A stretch of 64,000 nt of DNA, taken from positions 4,471,501-4,535,500 of the forward strand of contig JAUCBN010000020.1 of assembly GCA_035048815.1 (NCBI GenBank), written 5' to 3'. The DNA is from Abelmoschus esculentus. Taxonomy: Eukaryota; Streptophyta; Magnoliopsida; Malvales; Malvaceae. The position numbers and the translations under genes are program-made. The notes below the pieces were generated by a model. That model made no database searches, had not been told where the DNA came from, and saw only the letters and a program-made list of their open reading frames with translations. This document shows positions 22,882-31,812 of this stretch, piece after piece (the stretch's first letter is position 1; every line of letters starts with the position of its first letter).

Positions 22882-25800
22882 GTGGCAGTGAATACTTTAA
22901 TCGCAATCATACCGCATTCATATTCAACACGGTCACGTGCTAAAAAGTCAGCAATGGAAGAAAGGTTAAAGAAGTTAGAGGATGATCGCGTGGAGTTTCA
23001 GAATCGACTAGAGGGAATAGAAAATAGCATGAAGGACACCATTGCTAAAGCACAAGCAGATATTATCAGTCAGTTAACAGCTTTGATAAGACCGAAAGAA
23101 TCAGAGAAGGACAAAGCACCGGTTGGTGGATCAAGTGAAGCTGAGGGTCAGACGGATGTTGCATCTCATGTGAAAGGGCAACCTGAAGTGCAGTCGGTAC
23201 CTATAAAGGTTCAATTTGACCAAACGGGAGCATCTGCAAGTCATCCCGTAGAAGTTGTTGATTTTACTACTCCGAATGTTGAAGAGGTCCCGGATCTCAA
23301 CTTCATGAGCGAGGTGGACAAAGTGCGTCAAGACATGGAGAAGAAATACGCTGATCATTTCAAGGCGTTAGAAGCAAAAATGCAGAAGATACAGGGGGCA
23401 ACCGATCTAGATACTGATGCATTTGATCTAGGGTTGGTGTCTGATTTAGTTTTACCACCGAAATTTAAAATGCCAGATTTTGAGAAATATGATGGAACGA
23501 CGTGCCCGAATGCTCATATGACTATGTATTGCCGCAAGATGACTGCTTTCAACAGAGATGAGAAGTTGTTGATTCATTGCTTCCAAGATAGTTTAACAGG
23601 TTCGGTGTTGCGATGGTATACACAGTTGAGCCGAGCAAATATAAAGACATGGAAAGACTTATATCGTGCCTTTCTGAAGAATTACAAGCATGTGTCAGAA
23701 ATGGGACCTACTAGAGTAATGTTACAACAGATGGGACAGAAGTCGAATGAGACGTTCAGACAGTATGCCCATAGGTGGAGGGATTTGGCTTCCCAAGTAC
23801 AACCCCCACCGGTTGAAAGTGAAATGACCAATATGTTTGTTGATACATTGAAGGGTTTGATGTACGATCGTTTGTTTACCAATACTTCGATGCAAAGCTT
23901 TTCCCAAATTGTTGCTACGGGAGAGCTTGTGGAAGCAGCCATGAAGAGTGGAAAGATAGAAGGACCTGATAGCTCTAAGAGGAATTTCAGGAAGAAGGAT
24001 AGCGAAGTGAACAACGCCGTTGTGTACGCGGCGCCGAGAAATGTGACAATTTCTAAACCGGGGGCAGGAGTCGGTAGCTCACAGAGTTCAAGCAAGAAGG
24101 ATTCAAAATGGGAGAGGCCAAGCTTTACACCTATCCTAATAACATATGCCGAGCTGTATACTCAGCTATATGATGCGGACTTGATACGTCCGTATCACAT
24201 CATACCACTTTCGCCTCCATATCCGGCGTGGTACGATCCGAGGGCCCAGTGTGTATATCATTCCAATGTTCAAGGACACAACATCGAGAATTGTACCGCA
24301 TTCAAGAGAATAGTCCAAAATCTGATCAATACTGGTGTGTTAAAATTCGATGAACCCAGTATATCCGCGAATCCGTTACCAAACCATAGTGGTCGAGGTG
24401 TAAATATGATTGAGGAGGACCAGATGAAGCAGATAAAGACGAGTGTATCGGAGATCAGATCACCGTTAAAATGGGTGTTTGAACAATTGTTCGATAAGGG
24501 ACTTTTATGTCAGGAAGCGATGTTGAAGAGATCGATAGAGGCAGGATTGTATTGTGAATTTCATCAAGAGCAAGGACACGAGATTCAGTGTTGCTCTAAG
24601 TTCAGGAGTTTGTTACAGGGGATGATGGATAATAAGGAGGTGGAATTTTTCGTTCAGATCGAAGGACGAAGAATGATGGATGGATGCACATCTGAAAGAA
24701 GCATGACAAAATACAGTACAGATAAGCCGTTGATTATTTCAGTCCGACCAAAAGGCGATAGTTCATCAGGGGAAGTAAAACCAGTGGCTACCCCTCGCAT
24801 AGTGATTACTCCTCCTGCACCTTTTTCGTTCAAGGATACACAGAGGATCCCATGGAACTACACTGCAAGCGTAACAGTGCCGAGCAGTTCAAATCCCGCC
24901 AAGGAGATACATCCTGAGGAGCCCGTGATTAGGAATGAAGATGAGACTGAGGAACCGGTGAACGAGGTAGGACATTTCACGAGGAGTGGAAGATGTTATT
25001 CGCCTGTTCAAGAGAAGGAAGAAGAGAAAACAAGGAATGTTGAGAAGAAGAAGATTTTTGAAGATCCAGTGCCGAAAATAAACGAGCCCGTTACTGAGGA
25101 GCAAGCGCATGAGTTTCTGAGATTCTTGAAGCACAGTGAGTACAGTATTGTTGAGCAGTTGAGGAGACAACCATCAAGAATTTCCATTCTTGATTTGTTA
25201 TTGAGTTCTGAAGGACACCGTAATGCTTTGTTGAAGGTGTTAAACCAGACGTTCGTCCCGAATGATATATCGGTGAACAAGCTGGATCGGATTGTTAATC
25301 ATATTACTGCCGACAATTACATAACATTTGCTGATGATGAGATCTCGGATGGTGGAATGGGGTCTATTAAAGCTTTAAACATTACGACCCACTGTAAGGG
25401 TCATGTCGTACCGGGGGTGCTGATTGATAATGGGTCAGCATTGAATGTATTACCGTTGGTGACTCTGCAAAGGTTACCAATTGACAGTGCCCATATGAAG
25501 AGCTATCAAAACATAGTCAGAGCATTTGATGGAACAACGAGGGACGTGTTGGGCAGGATAGAAGTCCCGCTGCTGATTGGGTCGGCTGTGTACAATGTGG
25601 ATTTTGTTGTCATGGATATCAAGCCCACTTATAACTGTTTGCTTGGAAGACCTTGGATTCATTCTGCCGGGGCAGTGCCGTCATCTCTGCATCAGAAGTT
25701 GAAATTCGTGATAGATGGGAAGCTCGTGTGTGTTGGGGCAGAGGAAGACATTATCGCTTCAGTTTCTATTGATACGCCGTACATCCAGGCGAGCGAGGAT

Positions 25801-26331
25801 GCGTTGGAGTGTTCTTTCAGGGCATTGGAGTTTATCAATGTCACGTTTCTTGCTGAAGGCGCGAAGTTTCCATGTCCAAGATTGTCGAACTGCACAGAAA
25901 TGACTGTTAAGCAAACTCTCGGTAAAGGAGCCAAGACCGGAAAGGGATTAGGAAGGAAATTGCAAGGAAGCTTACGTCCAAGACCTGTGATTATGAAGAA
26001 GGGCCGAGCTGGATTAGGTTTTTCAATGGAGGCATTTTGGAAGAAGTATGGGAAAGCTGCAGCTAAGAAGCCGATCTCATTGAGTTCAAAGATCGACTTT
26101 ATATCTCATGGATTTGTAAATGTGACTGAGCAAGCGGAGAAGAATCGTCAAGAAGCTGTCAGGCTACAAGAGCAAGATATTTTTGGAGATGTTTTCGATG
26201 GTTTGTTGGTGGGAGGAATTTCTGAAGGACCAAGGACGAATTTTCTGGAAGGAATTCGTCCATGTCTCCCTGGCGAAACTCTGAAAAATTGGACTGCAGA
26301 GGATTTACTTGTAGTATTTAAAACAAAGTAA
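22882..26331 (+). CDS. Gag-protease polyprotein of the Ogre-like element
   Basis: An uninterrupted frame of 1149 codons; its first codon is GTG, and the first ATG is at 22954 (MEERLKKLEDD), so the true start is unsure. Order: coiled coil (residues ~25-60), capsid-type gag domain (~195-360, with WYTQLSRANIKTWKDLYRAF), two degenerate zinc-knuckle-like CxxH...C segments (~24250 and ~24550), a charged linker, a retroviral-type aspartic protease around 25390-25650 with active-site stretch LIDNGSALNVLP at about 25420, and a G-patch-like segment near 25900-26030 (TGKGLGR...GLGF). Gag assembles particles; protease cleaves the polyprotein. The G-patch next to protease recalls betaretroviral proteases. 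Pol lies downstream in another frame. Confidence 0.9.
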   Translation: MAVNTLIAIIPHSYSTRSRAKKSAMEERLKKLEDDRVEFQNRLEGIENSMKDTIAKAQADIISQLTALIRPKESEKDKAPVGGSSEAEGQTDVASHVKGQPEVQSVPIKVQFDQTGASASHPVEVVDFTTPNVEEVPDLNFMSEVDKVRQDMEKKYADHFKALEAKMQKIQGATDLDTDAFDLGLVSDLVLPPKFKMPDFEKYDGTTCPNAHMTMYCRKMTAFNRDEKLLIHCFQDSLTGSVLRWYTQLSRANIKTWKDLYRAFLKNYKHVSEMGPTRVMLQQMGQKSNETFRQYAHRWRDLASQVQPPPVESEMTNMFVDTLKGLMYDRLFTNTSMQSFSQIVATGELVEAAMKSGKIEGPDSSKRNFRKKDSEVNNAVVYAAPRNVTISKPGAGVGSSQSSSKKDSKWERPSFTPILITYAELYTQLYDADLIRPYHIIPLSPPYPAWYDPRAQCVYHSNVQGHNIENCTAFKRIVQNLINTGVLKFDEPSISANPLPNHSGRGVNMIEEDQMKQIKTSVSEIRSPLKWVFEQLFDKGLLCQEAMLKRSIEAGLYCEFHQEQGHEIQCCSKFRSLLQGMMDNKEVEFFVQIEGRRMMDGCTSERSMTKYSTDKPLIISVRPKGDSSSGEVKPVATPRIVITPPAPFSFKDTQRIPWNYTASVTVPSSSNPAKEIHPEEPVIRNEDETEEPVNEVGHFTRSGRCYSPVQEKEEEKTRNVEKKKIFEDPVPKINEPVTEEQAHEFLRFLKHSEYSIVEQLRRQPSRISILDLLLSSEGHRNALLKVLNQTFVPNDISVNKLDRIVNHITADNYITFADDEISDGGMGSIKALNITTHCKGHVVPGVLIDNGSALNVLPLVTLQRLPIDSAHMKSYQNIVRAFDGTTRDVLGRIEVPLLIGSAVYNVDFVVMDIKPTYNCLLGRPWIHSAGAVPSSLHQKLKFVIDGKLVCVGAEEDIIASVSIDTPYIQASEDALECSFRALEFINVTFLAEGAKFPCPRLSNCTEMTVKQTLGKGAKTGKGLGRKLQGSLRPRPVIMKKGRAGLGFSMEAFWKKYGKAAAKKPISLSSKIDFISHGFVNVTEQAEKNRQEAVRLQEQDIFGDVFDGLLVGGISEGPRTNFLEGIRPCLPGETLKNWTAEDLLVVFKTK

Positions 26332-26542
26332 TGCCAAGAACTACCCTATTACTTCTGCCCGCAAGTATAGGGGATTTTCTGTAAAGGGCTTTTACATATT
26401 TTACTTGTAAACGATGATGTTTTTTTCTTTAATTCTCAAATGGCAAACGTTTTCTTTCTTTTATTCATTCATTTATTTATTTATTATTTCATTTATTCAT
26501 TCATTTATTATTCCTTTCCAAATATATAAGTTTTCTTCGCAG
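26311..26542 (+). other. Candidate intron between protease and reverse transcriptase
   Basis: A donor-like CTT|GTAGTA at 26311 and a pyrimidine-rich tract ending TTCTTCGCAG at 26542 are both in phase 0 of their own frames (gag frame 0 and pol frame +1). Removing 26311-26542 would join protease to pol in frame. Splicing of an intron at this place is established for Ogre elements; the exact donor here is a prediction. Confidence 0.5.
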
Positions 26543-29500
26543 GTTCCAATCAATGATAACATGAGTGACTCTGTGCCTAATTCCGAAATAGATTTGGAAA
26601 AGATCTCTTGTCTAACAAATATTAATGAGTGTGAAGATAATGTGGATTATGAGGTTCCCGAAGAATTATTAAGGTTGGTGGAAAAAGAAGATAAACAGAT
26701 CATGCCATACAAAGAAGAAATAGAGATTCTGAATCTGGGTTCTGAAGAACTGAAAAGAGAAGTTAAGATTGGGGCAGCGTTCTCAACTGGGGCAAAGCAA
26801 GATTTGATTGATTTGTTGCGAGATTTCAAAGATGTTTTTGCATGGTCCTACCAAGATATGTCGGGTTTGAATACTGACATTGTGGTGCACAAGTTGCCAA
26901 TTAGACCGGAATGCAAGCCAGTACAATAGAAGCTCAGACGGTTGAAACCAAAGATGCTTTTGAAAATCAAAGAAGAGGTTCAGAAACAGATTGATACGGG
27001 ATTCTTACAGGTGGCAGCGTATCCAGAATGGGTGGCAAACATAGTTCCAGTACCGAAGAAAGACGGGAAAATAAGAATGTGCGTGGATTACAGAGATCTG
27101 AACAGAGCAAGTCCGAAAGATAACTTTCCTTTACCTCATATAGATGTTCTGGTTGATAACACATCAGGGCATTCGTGGTTCTCTTTTATGGACGGTTTTT
27201 CGGGTTACAATCAAATCAAAATGAATCCGAGGATATGGAGAAGACGACTTTTACTACACTATGGGGCATGTTTTGTTACAAAGTCATGCCTTTCGGGTTG
27301 AAAAATGCTGGGGCAACGTACCAGAGGGCTATGGTGACATTATTTCATGATATGATGCATAAAGAAATTGAAGTCTACGTAGACGATATGATCGCCAAAT
27401 CCCAAACAGAAAATGGGCACGTTCAGAATTTGAGAAAGTTGTTTCAGAGGCTACGAAAGTATCAGTTGAAACTTAACCCTACTAAGTGTACTTTTGGGGT
27501 TACATCTGGCAAGCTGCTTGGTTTTGTGGTTAGTAGACGAGGTATCGAAATTGGTCCAGATAAGGTTAAAGCGATTCAGAATTTACCACCTCCAAAAACC
27601 CAAAAAGAAGTTCGAGGTTTCCTTGGAAGGTTGAATTATGTCTCTCAGTTTATTTCTCAGTTAACTGATAGATGTGATCCAATCTTTAAACTGCTGCGAA
27701 AGAATAATCCGTGTGAGTGGGACGATGCATGTCAAGAAACGTTGGACAAGATCAAACAATACTTGTCAAATGTGCCGGTGTTGGTGGCTCCTGTTCCTGA
27801 AAGACCATTGATCCTCTACTTGACGGTGTTCGAGAATTCCATGGGGTGTGTGCTGGGGCAGCATGATGATACTGGAAAGAAAGAAAGGGCAATTTATTAC
27901 TTGAGTAAGAAGTTTACCGAATGTGAAGTACGGTACCCGTTTATCCAGAAGCTGTGTTGTGCACTTGTTTGGGTTACTCGACGGCTTAGACAATACATGT
28001 TATACCATATCACGTGGTTGATATCAAAGCTTGATCCATTAAAGTTTCTGATGGAAGCACCAGCATTGACCGGGAGATTAGCACGTTGGCAAATGTTATT
28101 GTCTGAATTTGATATTTTATACGTAAGCCAGAAAGCAGTTAAAGGGAGTGTTATAGCTGATTTTCTCGCAAGTAGAGCTTCAGAAGATTATGAGCCTTTG
28201 AACTTTGATTTTCCTGATGAAGATGTGATGACCATTTATGTGGAGGAAGATGATGAGATGAAGAAATGGAGTTTGTATTTCGATGGAGCAGTTAATGCGC
28301 TGGGACGTGGAATTGGAGCTGTATTGATCTCCCCAGGTGGTATATATTATCCTCTCACAAGCAAGTTAGAGTTTTTGTGCATGAACAATATGACGGAGTA
28401 CGAAGCATGTGTTATGGAATTGAGGGCTGCAATAGAAAGAAAAATAAAAGCCCTGAAAGTGTATGGAGATTCAGCCCTAGTTATTTATCAACTACGTGGA
28501 GAATGGGAGACAAAAGACACAAAGTTGATGGAATACCAGAAGTTGGTGTTAGAACTGATTGAAGAGTTTGAAGAAGTAACTTTTGCATACCTCCCCAGAG
28601 AAGACAACCAGATGGCGGATGCCCTAGCTACACTGGCTTCGGTATTCCAAGCAAATAGACCGGAGGATATGATGCTGATCCGAATGCAAAGTTATGAAAC
28701 GTACGCTCATTGTTGCGGCATAGAGGAAGAGGATGGTAATCCTTGGTATTTTGATATTCTGCAATACATCAAGTTCCAAACTTATCCATTTGAAGCGAAT
28801 GATAATGATAAAAGAACAATCAGAAGAATGGCTACCGGATATGTGTTAGATGGTGACGTCTTATACAAGAAAAGCAGAGATCAAATGTTACTCAGATGTG
28901 TCAATGCTCGTGAAGCTAGAAGTATTCTTGAGGAAGTACATGACGGGATATGTGGTACGCATGTCAACGGTTTCTCGATGGCACAAAAAATAATGAGATA
29001 CGGATACTATGGGTCTACTATGGAAGGAGATTGCATAGAATACGCCAAGAAGTGTCATAAATGTCAGATTTATGCAGATAAGATCAATTCTCCACCGGTA
29101 CCGTTACACACTATGAATTCACCGTGGCCTTTTGTTGTATGGGGAATGGATGTAATTGGGCAGATTCACCCGAAATCTTCGAATGGACATCGTTTCATCT
29201 TAGTGGCTATTGATTATTTCACCAAATGGATAGAAGCTACTTCTTATGTTAACATTACGAGGACAACTGTGTGCAAATTTTTGAAGAAAGAGATCATTTG
29301 TCGATATGGTCTACCAGAACGAATCATCACAGATAATGCTACTAACTTCAACAACAAAGTGATTGCAGAAACCTGTGAGCAGTTCAAGATAATTCATCAC
29401 AACTCTGTGGCATACCGACCGAAGATGAATGGAGCGGTTGAGGCAGCTAACAAAAACATCAAGAAGATCATATCGAAGATGACAGAAACGTACAAAGATT

Positions 29501-29991
29501 GGCATGAAAGACTTCCTTTTGCTTTGTTTGCATACCGTACTTCAATGAGAACTTCTACTGGGGCAACACCCTATTCTCTAGTGTATGGGACTGAAGCAGT
29601 GTTACCACTTGAAGTTGAAATTCCGTCTCTTCGGGTTTTATCAGAAGTGAAACTAGATGACGCAGAATGGGTACAGATTCGTTTTGATCAGTTGAATTTG
29701 ATTGAAGAAAAGCGGTTGAAAGCTATTTGCCATAGCCAAATGTATCAGAAGCGGATGATTCGAGCTTATGATAAGAAAGTGCGACCGCGAGAATTCCGAG
29801 AGGGTGATCTAGTGCTTAAAAAGATCTTGCCGATTCATCGTGATTTCCGTGGGAAATGGATGCCGAATTGGGAAGGGCCATATGTTGTCAAAAAGGCCTT
29901 TTCCGGAGGTGCAATGATCTTGACTGAAATGGACGGAAAAGAATTACACAAGCCTGTGAATTCCGATTCAGTTAAGAAATATTACGCCTGA
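26414..29991 (+). pseudogene. Pol polyprotein of the Ogre-like element (RT, RNase H, archaeal-type RNase H, integrase)
   Basis: Homology starts near 26543 if the candidate intron is used. A TAG at 26927 replaces a glutamine-like codon, and one base is missing near 27229 (NPEDME region), shifting the frame; from 27175 the frame is open to 29991. RT has MCVDYRDLNRASPKD and VYVDDMIAKS (27373-27402). The usual Ty3 RNase H (27780-28150) looks degenerate. The second RNase H (28250-28670) keeps the catalytic set: FDGA, TEYEAC, YGDSAL and MADALA. Integrase has the H-H-C-C finger (HDGICGTH...CHKC, ~28940-29070) and D-D-E residues in WGMDVIG, IITDNATNF and GAVEAANK. It copies RNA into DNA and inserts it. 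Confidence 0.9.
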
Positions 29992-30035
29992 AGAATAAAA
30001 AGAGAGAAAATAAAAAGAGAAAATAAAAAGTGAAA

Positions 30036-30171
30036 ATGAAGCGAAAACCCGAAAGGGCGTTTCATATAAAAATGATAAAAATAAAAATGAGGGGTTGAGA
30101 TGAAAACCCGCAAAGGGCGTCTCGATACCAAAGGAGGATTTGGATCGAAAACCAGAAATGGCGGCTCAAAT
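30036..30171 (+). repeat. Hairpin cluster A, units 1-3 (GNRA-capped)
   Basis: Three hairpins directly after pol share a plan: outer arm, AAAA, 3-base inner arm, loop, inner arm, outer arm. Unit 1 (30036-30065) pairs ATGAAGCG with CGTTTCAT around CCC-GAAA-GGG. Unit 2 (30097-30123) pairs GAGATG with CGTCTC around CCC-GCAAA-GGG. Unit 3 (30138-30171) pairs ATTTGGATCG with CGGCTCAAAT (one mismatch) around CCA-GAAA-TGG. Arms differ but remain paired. Confidence 0.75.
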
Positions 30172-30721
30172 GCATAACAGTAGGCATCCGGCAATTTATA
30201 CCTCTCGGTTATCTAGTAGTTCAGAAGGGGCTTCATGTTTGCAAAATTAGATCCTCACTTGAAGAACTGTTAGACAAGCAGATCTATTTAAAATCTATAT
30301 CTCGAGAAAAGGTCCTGATGATTACATGTAATGGGCGCTTGAGAATTTGCATTTGTTTCTTGATTTTCTTTCTTTTGGTTTGCCATGACTATTTTAAAAA
30401 TTCAATACTTATTACATACAAAAAGCTTCAGTACTTATTCATTTTCTCTTCCAAGCTTTTCTTTTTATCTAAAGCATCGTGCAAGTGAACTCATGTAAAT
30501 TAACAAATATGAGAATCTTTTGTCATTATCTTGTTTTAAAAGTTATAGGTAATATTTGCTTTTCCAGATCAGGATAATGGAGTAAAAGGTGAATATGTTC
30601 AGACAATCAAACAGAATCCTAAAACAAGGGACACAACAGAAGGAAGTTTTCAAACAGTGACTGAAATCAGTGTCAAGACCAATCCAAAAAAAAATGAAAA
30701 GAAAAAGAAAGAAAGAAAAAG
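30172..30721 (+). other. Non-coding 3' region of the Ogre-like element, first part
   Basis: No ORF on the sense strand. AT-rich with pyrimidine runs; it separates the two GNRA-capped hairpin clusters. Nothing further is recognised. Confidence 0.4.
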
Positions 30722-30795
30722 TCAAAGTGAAAACCTGAAAGGGCGCTTTGAGAAAAAAAATAATTTGAAGTGAAAACCTGAAAAGGCGCTTCAAA
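30722..30795 (+). repeat. Hairpin cluster A, units 4-5 (GNRA-capped)
   Basis: Unit 4 (30722-30751) pairs TCAAAGTG with CGCTTTGA around CCT-GAAA-GGG. Unit 5 (30764-30795) pairs TTTGAAGTG with CGCTTCAAA around CCT-GAAA-AGG. Both keep the AAAA bulge and GAAA loop of units 1-3, about 550 bp upstream. Confidence 0.75.
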
Positions 30796-31085
30796 AACAA
30801 CTTTATGAGAGAGATTGTCATCAAGGGTTGCCCCTTTATATGAGATGAAGAATCAAGACATCATCAAGATTGCAGAGAAAAGAGGAAAGAGTCGATTGTG
30901 CTCATCAAAATGACAAATGACTGATAATATCTGCCTGTTAGGCATATTCATGCATCATAATAGAAATATTTGCATTAGGATCATACTAATAAAGCATCAT
31001 ATTTCTATTGAACAGGATTCAGAAACTTACGAGAAATGATTCAGGAAAAACAATCAAACAACAACTATTCAAGCTTTCCCGGAGA

Positions 31086-31714
31086 CGAGGAATTTCATAA
31101 TGAGAAGAACAACCTCGATTTTCATCATTTGATAAGTTTGAAGAAATTCATAATAAGAAGAACAGCTTCAGGTCACGGAGAATTTCATAATAAGAAGAAC
31201 AGCTCCAAATTTCATGAAATACGAGGAAATTCATAATGAGAAGAACAACCTCGGGTTTCATCACCTTTTGTCTGAAGAAATTCATAATAAGAAGAACAGC
31301 TTCAGGTCATGGAGAATTTCATAATAAGAAGAACAGCTCCAAATTTCATGAAATACGAGGAAATTCATAATGAGAAGAACAGCCTCGGGTTTCATCACCT
31401 TTTGTCTGAAGAAATTCATAATAAGAAGAACAGCTTCAGGTTATGGAGAATTTCATAATAAGAAGAACAACTCCAAATTCGATGGGATACGAAGAATTTC
31501 ATAATAAGAAGAACAGCTTCGGGTTCATCATCTTTTTATCTGAAGAAATTCATAATAAGAAGAATAGCTTCAGTCCATGGAGAATTTCATAATGAGAAGA
31601 ACAGCTCCAGGTTTCACGGGATACGAGGAATTTCATGATAAGAAGAACAACCTCAGGTCCCACAACAGGTATCTAGCTTGAAGAATTTCATAATAAGAAG
31701 AACAGCTTCAAGCT
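31086..31714 (+). repeat. Hairpin array B, 14 units with conserved 22-nt loop
   Basis: Fourteen units share a loop near AATTTCATAATAAGAAGAAC (22 nt) flanked by short complementary arms. Units and arms: 31086 CGAGG/CCTCG; 31139 TGAAG/CTTCA; 31177 GGAG/CTCC; 31222 CGAGG/CCTCG; 31272 CTGAAG/CTTCAG; 31310 TGGAG/CTCCA; 31356 CGAGG/CCTCG; 31406 CTGAAG/CTTCAG; 31444 TGGAG/CTCCA; 31490 CGAAG/CTTCG; 31540 CTGAAG/CTTCAG; 31578 TGGAG/CTCCA; 31625 GAGG/CCTC; 31675 AGCTTGAAG/CTTCAAGCT. A higher-order repeat of three units (about 134 bp) is visible. Tandem repeats in the 3' region of Ogre elements are known; the arm covariation is what I see here. Confidence 0.85.
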
Positions 31715-31796
31715 TTGTTAGTGTAACAGAGGTCAACAAGCTTAGACAAAATTCGTGTCTTTTCAGTCTTTGCTCGTCTCCTACTCCGCAGCATTG

Positions 31797-31812
31797 AACA
31801 AAGAGGGGCAGC
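31797..31812 (+). other. Polypurine tract of the Ogre-like element
   Basis: AACAAAGAGGGGCAGC directly precedes the 3' LTR, the expected plus-strand primer. Confidence 0.75.

Noticed and set aside
30543..30824. Minus-strand ORF in the Ogre-like 3' region
   Set aside because: Phenylalanine-rich translation of A-rich sense sequence; the sense strand forms hairpins instead.
31086..31714. CRISPR-like array
   Set aside because: Plant nuclear retroelement context, no cas genes; the 'repeat' is a loop and the variable parts are complementary arms, not spacers.
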